DNA from: Phycobacter sedimenti
GTDB taxonomy: Bacteria > Pseudomonadota > Alphaproteobacteria > Rhodobacterales > Rhodobacteraceae
Assembly (NCBI RefSeq): GCF_038148855.1
Contig: NZ_JBBVGR010000008.1
Location: 1 to 64,000 of the forward strand
Length of the DNA stretch: 64,000 nt
Direction: 5' to 3'
In this document: in pieces, positions 1 to 9,254 of the stretch
Position numbering within the stretch: position 1 is the first letter of the stretch
Layout of the letters: the number at the start of each line of letters is the position of its first letter
The notes under the pieces: generated by a model
What the model saw: only the letters and a program-made list of their open reading frames with translations
What the model was told of the DNA's origin: nothing
The model's database searches: none
Translations under genes and position numbers: made by a program

Positions 1-1430
1 GATTTCACGCTTGCGGTGAGTTCATCGAGAGCGGCGGCGGTTTCCTCGAGCGTGGCCGCCTGGCTTTCGGTGCGGTGTGACAGGTCGTCCGAAGACTGGC
101 TGATCTCGGCCGCGCCGTTGCGGATGCTCTGCGCCGATTCGACGACCTGAGCGACGGTGCCGTTGAGGTTTTCGACCGTCTTGTTGAAGTCGATCCGCAA
201 CTGTTCGTAATCCTCCGGGAAGGTACTGTCGATGCGCACGGTAAGATCGCCACCGGCGAGAGTGGCAAGATTTCGGCCAAGAGAAGATACAACCTCTGCC
301 TGATGCTTGGCGCTGGCTTTCTGGGCCGCTTCAAGTTCTTTCTGGCGCGCAAGGGCATCGCGGAAAACCACGAGACTGCGTACCATGTCGCCGATCTCTC
401 CCTTCGTCGGCAATCCGGCGGTTTCAATCGACAGATCGCCTTCGGAGAGAGAAATCATGCGGCGGCTGATGCGATTGAGCAGACCACACAGCCATTTGCC
501 CAACAAAAGCGCCATGGCACCAGCCAGCAGCATGGCCACAAGGGCCGCGCCGATTCCGGTCGTGCGGATGGTGTTCGTGATTCCATGCACGGTTTTCAAG
601 GGAACAACCGCATTGCCAACGGCAACCAGGTTGCCGGAAAAGTCACGTATTTCAAAGGGGCGGCCAGCGTATGCATCAGCGTTGATTTCGAAATTCTCCC
701 GTTCAACGACGGTACCGCCGACAAAGGCTGCAAGTGTTTCATTGGTCAGCAACGCAGGCCCATCATAATTGCCCGTAAGGCGCTGGATTTCTCCGCCGCT
801 TGCGGAAAAGGAACTGACATCGCTATCCGGCAGCAGATAGACTTCAATGCGGCTATCGCTGCCTTCGGTCAGGCTCTCGATCAATGCGCTGTCGAATTTC
901 AACCCGATCTCTACAGAGCCCACGTGACGGCCATCATGGCTGATGGGACTTATGCCGCGAATGCCGATACCGGCCCGTCCACGCTCCAGTCCCGCGACTG
1001 GCGCCTGGGTTTGGTTCGCGGCGACAACGGAGTGGCGGAACCCGGACAGGTCATCTCCGAACTTTTCAGGCTTGTGCACACGGAACACAGACACCGCACC
1101 GGGCGTGTGAAACTGGAACTGGGCGATCCCGGCTTGAGCGGACAGCTCCTTGAAGTTCTGTGCAAAGAGACGGTTGAGGGTTTCCTGATCCTGTTCTGCA
1201 ACGGCACGCTGGACGTCCGGCATTGATGCGACGATCTGCGCGGTCGTGAGGGCCAGACGCTGGCGGCCTTCGATCTCGGCGTTAACGCGCGCCTCGAACT
1301 GGCGCAGCTCTCGCTTGGTTCCTTCGTCGGACACTGTTCCAAGCCCCATGAAAAGGGGAACGGTCACAATGGCGATCGCGATCAATGAACTGATCAACAG
1401 CGAAACAACAATACGCATACGAAGGGACAT
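1..1430 (-). CDS. Methyl-accepting chemotaxis protein, C-terminus cut by window edge
   Basis: A membrane chemoreceptor that would signal to CheA/CheW. The frame opens with ATG at 1430 and stays open to the window edge, giving 476 residues. Residues about 7-29 form a hydrophobic signal anchor. A periplasmic sensor region of about 260 residues follows, then a second membrane segment (about 290-311) rich in Ala/Leu. Next come two HAMP-like stretches (about 312-365 and 385-430), the second containing GGDLTVRI and FPEDYEQLR. The start of the methyl-accepting coiled coil follows, with LEETAAALDELTASVK at the edge. The cytoplasmic tip and CheA-contact hairpin are outside the window. The ligand cannot be told from the sequence. 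A HAMP-linked sensor of another type is excluded by the coiled-coil start. Confidence 0.9.
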   Translation of the reverse strand, partial: MSLRMRIVVSLLISSLIAIAIVTVPLFMGLGTVSDEGTKRELRQFEARVNAEIEGRQRLALTTAQIVASMPDVQRAVAEQDQETLNRLFAQNFKELSAQAGIAQFQFHTPGAVSVFRVHKPEKFGDDLSGFRHSVVAANQTQAPVAGLERGRAGIGIRGISPISHDGRHVGSVEIGLKFDSALIESLTEGSDSRIEVYLLPDSDVSSFSASGGEIQRLTGNYDGPALLTNETLAAFVGGTVVERENFEINADAYAGRPFEIRDFSGNLVAVGNAVVPLKTVHGITNTIRTTGIGAALVAMLLAGAMALLLGKWLCGLLNRISRRMISLSEGDLSIETAGLPTKGEIGDMVRSLVVFRDALARQKELEAAQKASAKHQAEVVSSLGRNLATLAGGDLTVRIDSTFPEDYEQLRIDFNKTVENLNGTVAQVVESAQSIRNGAAEISQSSDDLSHRTESQAATLEETAAALDELTASVK

Positions 1431-1586
1431 ACCAGGACTCCTAAAACCAGAGTCCTTTGCATACTGCAGAATGCCTTACCAAAACGTCTATTTTTCATGC
1501 AGAATCGTAATGGATCCCGGCTCAAAAGAGTGGGAAACCGTTCAACGGCGTAGGGCTTCAGGCCTGCTTCGGTGGATCAAAGACGC

Positions 1587-2459
1587 TCAGAAGCGGGCGT
1601 CTTGTACCTCTTTCAGGTCGGGGATGACATCGGCTGTGCCGTGGCGGGTAACCATCAGGGCCGCTGCGCGCGTGGCCTGCGCAATGGCCTGCGCCATCGG
1701 CATGGCGCGGTCGAGACCTGCCAGAACATAGCCTGTGAACGTGTCCCCTGCGCCGGTGGTATCAACCGGCGTCACCTGCAGGGCGGGGATCTCTTGTACT
1801 TCGCCGCTTGAACCGTGAATATGGCGTGCGCCTTTTGCACCCAGCGTGACGATTACATCCGAAACACCCAAAGCCTCTGGGGCAAGGCCGGTTGCATCCT
1901 GCAGCTGACACGCCTCGACCTCGTTCATGAACAGAAGGTCGATGCAGGGTAAAACATCCTGCACAGCCGCGGCATCGAAGGGGGCTGCAGCATAGGCAAC
2001 GCGAAGTCCCAGCTCGCGACCCATCTTTGCCGCCTCAGCCTGAAGGTTGGTCTCGTTCTGTATCACCAGAATATCCCCGGCCGAGGCAGCCGACAGCGCC
2101 TGTCCAATCTGATCGCCACTGATCGCACGGTTGGCGCCGGGAAACAGGATGATCTGGTTTTCGCCCTTCTGATCCACCGCAACGATGGCATGGCCGGTGG
2201 GGGTGTCGATCTGGGCGATATGGCGGGTATCGACGCCGTATTCCATCAGCCGGTCGCGCGCCCATGCCCCTTCGGGCCCCACGGCACCGATATGGCAGAC
2301 ATGCGCCCCGGCGCGGGCGGCGGCAACGGACATGTTCGCCCCCTTGCCGCCAAGGAACTGGGCAAAATCCGTGGCCGCGAGTGTCTCTCCTGCCTGCGGA
2401 AGATGCGGCAGGGTATAGACCATATCGGCGTTGATCGAGCCCAGGTTCCAGATCGTCAT
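1587..2459 (-). CDS. rbsK: Ribokinase-like PfkB-family sugar kinase
   Basis: A 290-residue cytoplasmic kinase that phosphorylates a sugar with ATP. The PfkB N-terminal signature GGKGAN is at residues 37-42 and the C-terminal signature DTTGAGDTF at 233-241, with Asp239 the expected catalytic base. Length fits ribokinase (about 300). The start is preceded by AAAGGGG at good spacing. It begins only 11 nt after the maeB stop on the same strand and is probably co-transcribed with it. No ribose transporter or other pentose gene is nearby, so the substrate (ribose, another pentose, or a nucleoside) is uncertain; the gene symbol is by family only. Confidence 0.8.
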   Translation of the reverse strand: MTIWNLGSINADMVYTLPHLPQAGETLAATDFAQFLGGKGANMSVAAARAGAHVCHIGAVGPEGAWARDRLMEYGVDTRHIAQIDTPTGHAIVAVDQKGENQIILFPGANRAISGDQIGQALSAASAGDILVIQNETNLQAEAAKMGRELGLRVAYAAAPFDAAAVQDVLPCIDLLFMNEVEACQLQDATGLAPEALGVSDVIVTLGAKGARHIHGSSGEVQEIPALQVTPVDTTGAGDTFTGYVLAGLDRAMPMAQAIAQATRAAALMVTRHGTADVIPDLKEVQDARF

Positions 2460-2470
2460 GAGATGCCCCT

Positions 2471-4726
2471 TTAGCCGATGTTGCAGGCCGCCAGAACCGC
2501 CATGTTCAGCACGTCATTGGCGGTGGAGGTGGTGGAGCAGATCTGGATCGGCTTGTCCACGCCCGACAGGATCGGGCCGATCACCGTGGCGCCGCCCATC
2601 TCCTGCATCAGCTTGACCGAGATCGAGGCCGAGTGCCGCGCGGGCACAATCAGGATGTTCGCGGGGCCAGAGAGGCGCTGGAACGGGTAGTTCTCCTGCG
2701 CCTTGGCATTGAGCGCCACGTCCACGGTCATTTCGCCCTCGTATTCGAAATCGACGCCACGTTTGTCGAGAACACCGGGGGCGATGTGCATCTTTTCGGC
2801 GCGTTCGGACACCGGGTAGCCGAAGGTCGAGAAGCTGACAAATGCCACCCGCGGATCAAGGCCCATGTGGCGGGCAACACCGGCGGCGCGTTCGGCGATG
2901 GTCGCAAGGTCATTCTCATCAGGCCATTCGTGCACCAGTGTATCGCCGATCAGCACGATGCGCCCTTTATGGAGCAGCGCGGTGACGCCGGCAGCACCGT
3001 GTTTCGCATCAGCGTCAAAGACATGGTTGATCTGATCCATCACGTGCGCGGATTTGCGGGTCGCCCCGGTCACCAGACCATCGCCGTGCCCATGGGCCAG
3101 CATCAGCGCCGAGAACACGTGCCGGTCGCGCGCCACAAGGCGGTGGATGTCCTTTCGGTCAAACCCCTTGCGCTGCAGACGGTTGAACAGGAATTCCTTG
3201 TAGATCTCGAAATGCTGGGTGTTGGCGGCATTGACCACCTCCAATTCGCGCACCGCATCGCCTAGGCCGGCGGTTTCCAGCTTGGCCTTCACATCGTCGG
3301 GGCGACCCACAACCAGCGCCTTGCCAAAGCCTGATCGCTGGTAGGTGACCGCGGCGCGCAGCACGCGCGGATCGTCGCCCTCGGCAAAGATCATCCGCGA
3401 CTGGGCCGAACGGGCGCGCGCATTGAGGCCGCGCAGGATCGAGGCGGTGGGGTCCATCCGGCTTTTCAGGCTGACCTCATAGGCCTCCATGTCGATGATC
3501 GGGCGGCGGGCGGCGCCGGTGTCCATGCCCGCCTTGGCCACGGCGGGCGGGATGCGGTGGATCAGGCGCGGATCGAAAGGTGTCGGGATGATGTAATCGC
3601 GACCAAAAGCCAGCGATTTGCCATAGGCCAGCGCCACCTCGTCCGGAACATCCTCGCGCGCCAGCGCTGCCAGCGCATGGGCGCAGGCGATCTTCATCTC
3701 GTCGTTGATGGCGCGCGCATGGATATCAAGCGCGCCACGGAACAGGTAAGGGAAGCCAAGAACGTTGTTCACCTGGTTGGGATAGTCCGAGCGGCCCGTA
3801 GCGACGATCGCATCGACGCGCACCTCGTGAGCCTCTTCCGGGGTGATCTCGGGATCCGGATTTGCCATGGCAAAGATGACCGGGTTATCGGCCATGGATT
3901 TGACCATTTCCTGGGTCACCGCGCCCTTGACCGACACGCCAAGGAAGACATCGGCCCCCACCATGGCTTCCTCAAGGCTGCGCAGCTCGGTCTTGACCGC
4001 ATGGGCCGATTTCCACTGGTTCATACCCTCGGTACGGCCCTGGTAGATCACGCCCTTTGTGTCGCAGACGATGCAGTTCTCGTGCCGTGCGCCCATCGCC
4101 TTCAGGAGCTCGATACAGGCGATGCCCGCCGCCCCGGCCCCGTTCAGGACGATCTTCACGTCTTCGATCTTCTTTCCCGAGATATGCAGCGCGTTGATCA
4201 GACCCGCCGCGCAGATCACGGCGGTGCCGTGCTGGTCGTCGTGGAAGACCGGGATATCCATCTCTTCCTTGAGACGCTGTTCGATGATGAAACACTCGGG
4301 CGCCTTGATATCCTCAAGGTTGATACCACCAAAGGTCGGACCCATCAGGCGCACCGCCTTGATGAATTCGTCCGGGTCTTCGGTGTCGAGTTCAATATCG
4401 ATGGAGTTCACATCGGCAAAGCGTTTGAACAGGACCGATTTCCCTTCCATCACCGGTTTCGATCCCAGCGCGCCGAGGTTGCCAAGACCCAGAACCGCCG
4501 TCCCGTTCGAGATCACCGCCACCAGGTTGCCCTTGTTGGTGTAATCATAGGCGGTTTCCGGGTTCTCGGCGATCGCCTCGCAGGGAACTGCAACGCCCGG
4601 AGAATAAGCCAGCGACAGATCCCGCTGCGTGGTCATCGGGACGGTTGCATTGATCTCCCATTTGCCGGGGGTGGGCTCCAGGTGAAAGGCGAGCGCCTCT
4701 TCGTCGGTGATCTTCGCTTTGGGCAT
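2471..4726 (-). CDS. maeB: NADP-dependent malic enzyme with C-terminal phosphotransacetylase-like domain
   Basis: Oxidatively decarboxylates malate to pyruvate with formation of NADPH. The 751 residues are the usual length of the large MaeB type: a malic enzyme domain (about 1-400; SLAYSPGV with Tyr41, the FHDDQHGT motif, and a GAGAAGIAC dinucleotide fold) followed by a phosphotransacetylase-like domain (about 430-751). In this class the second domain is generally regulatory, binding acetyl-CoA, rather than catalytic. It is a leaderless neighbour of the chemoreceptor and flagellin genes only by position. Start ATG at 4726 gives the family N-terminus MPKAKITDEEAL. Confidence 0.95.
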   Translation of the reverse strand: MPKAKITDEEALAFHLEPTPGKWEINATVPMTTQRDLSLAYSPGVAVPCEAIAENPETAYDYTNKGNLVAVISNGTAVLGLGNLGALGSKPVMEGKSVLFKRFADVNSIDIELDTEDPDEFIKAVRLMGPTFGGINLEDIKAPECFIIEQRLKEEMDIPVFHDDQHGTAVICAAGLINALHISGKKIEDVKIVLNGAGAAGIACIELLKAMGARHENCIVCDTKGVIYQGRTEGMNQWKSAHAVKTELRSLEEAMVGADVFLGVSVKGAVTQEMVKSMADNPVIFAMANPDPEITPEEAHEVRVDAIVATGRSDYPNQVNNVLGFPYLFRGALDIHARAINDEMKIACAHALAALAREDVPDEVALAYGKSLAFGRDYIIPTPFDPRLIHRIPPAVAKAGMDTGAARRPIIDMEAYEVSLKSRMDPTASILRGLNARARSAQSRMIFAEGDDPRVLRAAVTYQRSGFGKALVVGRPDDVKAKLETAGLGDAVRELEVVNAANTQHFEIYKEFLFNRLQRKGFDRKDIHRLVARDRHVFSALMLAHGHGDGLVTGATRKSAHVMDQINHVFDADAKHGAAGVTALLHKGRIVLIGDTLVHEWPDENDLATIAERAAGVARHMGLDPRVAFVSFSTFGYPVSERAEKMHIAPGVLDKRGVDFEYEGEMTVDVALNAKAQENYPFQRLSGPANILIVPARHSASISVKLMQEMGGATVIGPILSGVDKPIQICSTTSTANDVLNMAVLAACNIG

Positions 4727-5050
4727 GGGCTGTAGGTGTCCTCTCCTAATCGGGCACAGTCTTAGCCTAGGCCTGCGCGCCCCTCAATCCGATCTGGAAA
4801 GAATTTGACCCGCAAAAAGCAATATTATTTCAAATAAAACTTGATGGATTCAGTCAGATTTTCGCCACATTCCAGCCGCACCAAAGCTCGTTTCTGTTAA
4901 TATATCCTAACGGCCTCCTGATCGTCGGGTGGCGCTCGGGCGGCTTTCAACGCCCTGTGAAGCCTATGTCAGAACGGCATACCATCTTTTCGAAGAGCCA
5001 CACCCGCCGTCCTTGAACGGGACGCTGGGGTTAACTTGGGATGCAAGTGA
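4727..5050. promoter_or_regulatory. Intergenic region carrying the divergent maeB and flagellin promoters
   Basis: A 324-bp AT-richer gap between the divergent maeB and flagellin genes; no convincing small gene was found in it. Around 4897-4911 there is TTAA, six bases, then CTAAC, which resembles a CtrA box with spacing one base short (consensus TTAA-N7-TTAAC). No clear sigma-54 or sigma-28 promoter was recognised, so flagellin regulation remains open. Confidence 0.4.
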
Positions 5051-5896
5051 ATGACGAGTATCAACACAAACAGCGGCGCTATGACGGCGCTGCAGATGCT
5101 GGGCGGAACCGTCCAGAGCCGGGCGGAGGTCCAGGACGCGGTTTCGACCGGCCGAGACATCAACAGCGCAAAGGACAATGCAGCACTCTGGGCGATTTCC
5201 CAGATCATGGAAACCGACGCTGCTGCGTTCAAGGCAACCTCCAAAGCGCTCTCACTGGGCGAGGCGACGGTCGCGGTTGCATCGGTGGGCGCTGAAAGGA
5301 TCGCGGAAACCGTCATGGAAATGAAGGAACTTGCGATCACCGCCGCCAGCGGATTGGTCGATTATTCCAAGATCGAAGCGCAGATGCAGCAGAAGACCGA
5401 TGAGATCAATTCGATCATCTCCTCCAGCCAGTTCAACGGGGCCAACCTGCTGAAAACAAACGTTAACGACAGTGGCGCCACCAGCCTTTCGGTGGCCGCG
5501 TCGCTGGATCGGGACGGCTCGGGCGGGGTTTCCCTGTCGATGATCGAAGTGCAAAGTGTCAATTTCGAGGGCGACCCCGCCTTTGACATCAACGGCCGCA
5601 GCGCGATCACGGATCAGGCCAGTGCAATGGCCGCCGTGGGAGAGCTTGAGGGCTTTCTGCAGTTTGCCGTGAATGGTGCTGCAGCACTTGGCTCTTCGGC
5701 AAGTCGGATCGCCGTGCAGAACGAGACTGTTGGCAAACTGGCCGATGCAACACGTATGGGCATCAGTTCGATGGTGGATACCAATATGGAGGAAGCCGCT
5801 GCCCGGCTTGCGGCCCTCAATGTACAGCAGCAGCTGGGCACCTTGTCCCTGTCCATTGCGAACTACAGTCCGCAGTCCCTTGGAGTGCTGTTTTAA
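5051..5896 (+). CDS. Flagellin-family protein, short orphan copy
   Basis: A 281-residue protein of the flagellin type, the secreted filament subunit. The N-terminal D0/D1 helices show SAKDNAALWAISQIM (compare the usual SAKDNAA motif) and the C-terminus ends LSLSIANYSPQSLGVLF, close to the usual flagellin end. The central part (about 110-200) is short with no large variable D2/D3 domain, as in many roseobacter flagellins. No other flagellar gene is adjacent; its neighbours are maeB and mutS. The N-terminus (GAMTALQMLGGTVQSRAEVQ) diverges from the common LSAMxALQSL form, so it may be a minor or specialised flagellin. The ribosome site before ATG 5051 is weak. Confidence 0.8.
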   Translation: MTSINTNSGAMTALQMLGGTVQSRAEVQDAVSTGRDINSAKDNAALWAISQIMETDAAAFKATSKALSLGEATVAVASVGAERIAETVMEMKELAITAASGLVDYSKIEAQMQQKTDEINSIISSSQFNGANLLKTNVNDSGATSLSVAASLDRDGSGGVSLSMIEVQSVNFEGDPAFDINGRSAITDQASAMAAVGELEGFLQFAVNGAAALGSSASRIAVQNETVGKLADATRMGISSMVDTNMEEAAARLAALNVQQQLGTLSLSIANYSPQSLGVLF

Positions 5897-5918
5897 GCGT
5901 GTTGCCCAAAGACCTATA

Positions 5919-5944
5919 GCCGGTCAGGCGTAACCGGGTTTTCC
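5919..5944 (+). terminator. Weak hairpin after the flagellin gene
   Basis: A short stem CCGGT / ACCGG (5920-5924 with 5933-5937) is followed by GTTTTCC. It lies just after the flagellin stop and before mutS. The stem is only five pairs, so it is a marginal terminator. Confidence 0.3.
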
Positions 5945-5995
5945 TTGGACCTCCCGCATTGTAAATGTCGGGCGAACACTTCCGGGGGACCTTGC

Positions 5996-8629
5996 ATGAC
6001 CGTTACGCCCATGATGGCGCAATATCTTGAGATAAAAGCAGCGCATCCCGATGCGTTGCTTTTTTATCGGATGGGCGATTTCTACGAGATGTTCTTTGAG
6101 GACGCGGTCAATGCCGCCGAGGCGCTGGACATCGCCCTGACCAAACGCGGCAAGCACGACGGTGAAGACATCCCCATGTGCGGCGTTCCCGTTCATGCCG
6201 CCGAAGGGTATCTGCTGACCCTGATCCGCAAAGGCTTCCGGGTGGCCGTGGGCGAACAGCTGGAAAGCCCTGCCGAGGCCAAGAAACGTGGCTCCAAATC
6301 GGTGGTAAAGCGCGATGTGGTGCGGCTGGTGACGCCCGGCACGCTGACCGAAGACTCCCTTCTTGAGGCGCGCCGCCACAACTTCCTGGTCTCCTACTCG
6401 GAACTGCGGGACGAGGCCGCGCTGGCCTGGGCGGATATCTCGACCGGGGCGTTTCACGTGATGCCCATCGCCCGTGTGCGCCTGTCGCCAGAGCTGGCGC
6501 GGCTGGCGCCATCGGAACTGATCGTCGCGGACGGGGCTACCTATGACACCACCCGCCCGCTGGCCGATGAATACAAGATCCCGCTAACTCCGCTGGGCAA
6601 GGCCAGCTTTGACAGCACGGCAGCGGAGAAACGCATCTGCGCCCTGTTCAACGTCGGTGCGCTGGATGGGTTTGGCACCTTTTCCCGCGCCGAGGTTTCG
6701 GCCATGGGTGCGCTGATCGACTATCTGGAAATCACGCAGAAAGGCAAACTGCCCCTGTTGCAGCCCCCGGTTCAGGAAGCACAGGACCGTGTGGTGCAGA
6801 TTGATGCCTCGACTCGCGCCAGTCTTGAACTGACGCGCTCCCTGTCCGGCGGACGTGCTGGATCGCTGTTGTCGGTTGTGGACCGGACCGTCACCCCAGG
6901 CGGCGCACGACTGCTTGAACAGCGCATGGCAAGCCCGTCACGCAATCTCGATGTGATCAGCGCGCGGCTGGCAGCACTGGATTTTGCGGTCGAAGCAACG
7001 CAGCTTTCGCAGGATATCCGCGCGGCCCTGCGCAAGACGCCGGATCTGGACCGGGCCCTGTCGCGCCTCGCCCTGGAGCGCGGCGGCCCCCGCGACCTGG
7101 CCGCTATCCGCAACGGGTTGATGCAGGCAGAGACCATCGCTCAGATGTGCGAGGGACAGAACCTGCCCGATCTGATCGCGGGTGCCGTGCACGATCTTCT
7201 GGGGTTCGACGATCTGTTGTCGCTTCTGGATGCGGCACTGGTCGCCGATCCGCCGCTGATGGCCCGGGACGGCGGGTTTATCGCGGCAGGTTATGATGCT
7301 GATCTGGACGAGGCGCGCACCCTCCGGGACGAAGGGCGCTCGGTTATCGCCGGGATGCAGCAGAAGTATTCCGAACACACCGGCATCGCCTCGCTGAAGA
7401 TCAAGCACAACAACGTGTTGGGCTATTTCATCGAAACCACTGCAACCCACGCGGAAAAAATGCTCTCGGCGCCTTTGTCGGAAACCTATATCCATCGTCA
7501 AACCACCGCAAATCAGGTGCGATTCACCACGGTGGAGCTGAGCGAGATCGAGACCCGGATCCTCAACGCCGGAAACCGGGCGCTTGAGATCGAAAAGCGG
7601 CTCTATGAAAGGCTTTCTCGCGCCATTCTCGACACGGCGGCACGGCTGAACACCGCTGCCAAGGGGCTGGCGGAACTGGATCTTGTCACCGCCTTGGCTG
7701 ATCTGGCGAGAGGTGAAAACTGGACGCGGCCCAAAGTAGACAACTCGCGGGCGTTTCACGTGGAGGGCGGACGACACCCAGTCGTGGAACAGGCGCTGCG
7801 ACAGCAGGGCGGCGACAGCTTTGTGGCCAATGACTGCGATCTCTCAGCGAGCGATGGCGCGGCGATCTGGCTGCTGACCGGTCCCAACATGGCCGGTAAA
7901 TCGACCTTTCTGCGGCAGAACGCGTTGATCGCGCTGCTTGCGCAGATGGGGAGTTACGTTCCCGCAGAAGCCGCCCATATTGGCCTTGTCAGCCAGTTGT
8001 TCAGCCGCGTCGGCGCTTCGGACGATCTGGCGCGGGGGCGGTCGACCTTCATGGTGGAAATGGTGGAAACCGCCGCAATCCTCAATCAGGCCGATGACCG
8101 CGCGCTGGTGATCCTTGATGAGATCGGGCGCGGCACGGCGACCTATGATGGTCTTTCTATTGCCTGGGCCACGCTGGAGCACCTGCACGAAGTGAACCGC
8201 TCCCGCGCGCTGTTTGCGACACACTACCACGAGTTGACCCAGCTGGCTAACAAACTGGAGGGCGTCGACAACGCCACCGTCACCGTGAAGGAATGGGACG
8301 GCGAAGTGATATTCCTGCACGAGGTCAAGAAAGGCGCTGCCGACCGATCCTACGGTGTTCAGGTGGCGCAGCTTGCCGGCCTGCCGTCTTCAGTGGTGGC
8401 ACGGGCACGGGATGTTCTCGACATGCTCGAAAAAGGCAGCCGTGAAGGTGGTGGTGCAAAGATCCAGATCGACGATCTGCCCCTGTTTGCTGCCGCCCCA
8501 CCCCCGCAACCAAAATCCGCTGCAGGCCCTTCGCCAATTGACGCGCTGCTCAGCGAGATCCACCCGGACGATCTGACACCCCGTGAAGCGCTGGAGGCGC
8601 TCTATCGTCTGAAAGACGCGGCCAAGTAA
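5996..8629 (+). CDS. mutS: DNA mismatch repair ATPase MutS
   Basis: Recognises mismatches and small loops and recruits MutL. The protein has 877 residues from ATG 5996, which is preceded by CCGGGGGAC at good spacing. An upstream in-frame TTG at 5945 would add 17 unconserved residues and is rejected. The N-terminus carries the mismatch-contacting motif FYRMGDFYEMF (Phe and Glu of GDFYEMF); connector, core and clamp regions follow. The Walker A motif GPNMAGKST is near residue 629, with DEIGRGT (Walker B) and THYHEL further on, and a C-terminal helix-turn-helix region. Length and domains are complete. Confidence 0.97.
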   Translation: MTVTPMMAQYLEIKAAHPDALLFYRMGDFYEMFFEDAVNAAEALDIALTKRGKHDGEDIPMCGVPVHAAEGYLLTLIRKGFRVAVGEQLESPAEAKKRGSKSVVKRDVVRLVTPGTLTEDSLLEARRHNFLVSYSELRDEAALAWADISTGAFHVMPIARVRLSPELARLAPSELIVADGATYDTTRPLADEYKIPLTPLGKASFDSTAAEKRICALFNVGALDGFGTFSRAEVSAMGALIDYLEITQKGKLPLLQPPVQEAQDRVVQIDASTRASLELTRSLSGGRAGSLLSVVDRTVTPGGARLLEQRMASPSRNLDVISARLAALDFAVEATQLSQDIRAALRKTPDLDRALSRLALERGGPRDLAAIRNGLMQAETIAQMCEGQNLPDLIAGAVHDLLGFDDLLSLLDAALVADPPLMARDGGFIAAGYDADLDEARTLRDEGRSVIAGMQQKYSEHTGIASLKIKHNNVLGYFIETTATHAEKMLSAPLSETYIHRQTTANQVRFTTVELSEIETRILNAGNRALEIEKRLYERLSRAILDTAARLNTAAKGLAELDLVTALADLARGENWTRPKVDNSRAFHVEGGRHPVVEQALRQQGGDSFVANDCDLSASDGAAIWLLTGPNMAGKSTFLRQNALIALLAQMGSYVPAEAAHIGLVSQLFSRVGASDDLARGRSTFMVEMVETAAILNQADDRALVILDEIGRGTATYDGLSIAWATLEHLHEVNRSRALFATHYHELTQLANKLEGVDNATVTVKEWDGEVIFLHEVKKGAADRSYGVQVAQLAGLPSSVVARARDVLDMLEKGSREGGGAKIQIDDLPLFAAAPPPQPKSAAGPSPIDALLSEIHPDDLTPREALEALYRLKDAAK

Positions 8630-8633
8630 AAGA

Positions 8634-8661
8634 AAAGGCGGCCCTGCAGGGCCGCCTTTTT
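8634..8661. terminator. Bidirectional terminator between mutS and grpE
   Basis: A near-perfect hairpin: GGCGGCCC, loop TGCA, GGGCCGCC, flanked by AAAA on the left and TTTTT on the right. It lies between convergent mutS and grpE and can end transcription from both sides. Confidence 0.85.
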
Positions 8662-8684
8662 CGATACTATCCGAGAGATACGCG

Positions 8685-9245
8685 TTACGCGGGCGTGGAG
8701 GACACCCCAACCTGCGCCGGGCGCAGCAGGCGGTCGTGCAGCATGAAGCCTTCGGCAGATACCTGAATGATATCGCCGGCCTTGGTGCCGGGCACCGGTG
8801 CTTCGAACATGGCTTCGTGCATTTGCGGGTCGAACTTGTCACCCACCTGCGGCGAGACGATGCGGATGCCGTGCTTTTCAAAGACGCCCAGAAGCGCGCG
8901 CATGGTCAGCTCCACCCCTTCGATCAGGGCAGCAGAGACTTCCTTTTGCTCATCCGAGGCGGATTCCACGGCGCGTTTCATATTGTCAAAGACCGGCAGC
9001 ATATCACGCGCCAGTTTCGAGCCACCGTATTGTTCGGCCTCGCGGCGCGCCTTGTCGCCCCGCTTGCGGGCGTTTTCGGCATCGGCCAGTGCACGCATGA
9101 AACGGTCCTTGAACTCGTCCCGCTCGGCGCGCAGGGCATCCAGTTCCAGCGCCGCGTCGTCAAACTCTTCGGTTTGTGCCGCCAGCTCTTCCGCTTCGGC
9201 ATCTGCGATATCGTCCAGAAAATCGTCGTTCTTGGGCTCTGCCAT
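8685..9245 (-). CDS. grpE: Nucleotide exchange factor GrpE
   Basis: Co-chaperone that releases ADP from DnaK. The 186 residues contain an acidic, helical N-terminus (residues about 1-60), a long coiled coil including LRAERDEFKDRFMRALADAENARKR, and a C-terminal beta domain with the GrpE signature GIRIVSPQVGDKFDPQMHEA. It follows hrcA on the same strand with a 9-nt gap, so the two are one operon. The ribosome site GAGGTG precedes ATG 9245. Confidence 0.96.
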   Translation of the reverse strand: MAEPKNDDFLDDIADAEAEELAAQTEEFDDAALELDALRAERDEFKDRFMRALADAENARKRGDKARREAEQYGGSKLARDMLPVFDNMKRAVESASDEQKEVSAALIEGVELTMRALLGVFEKHGIRIVSPQVGDKFDPQMHEAMFEAPVPGTKAGDIIQVSAEGFMLHDRLLRPAQVGVSSTPA

Positions 9246-9254
9246 TTTTCACCT

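Noticed and set aside
303..1226. A 307-codon plus-strand frame
   Set aside because: It lies antisense to the chemoreceptor frame, which has signal anchor, HAMP and methyl-accepting motifs; the plus frame shows none.
3557..4735. Long plus-strand frame antisense to maeB
   Set aside because: Translation resembles no protein, and maeB has the full motif set on the other strand.
6450..6463. GTTTCACGTGA inside mutS, like parS
   Set aside because: Only about 12 of 16 bases match, and the right arm is broken; a similar partial match at 7752 is also rejected.
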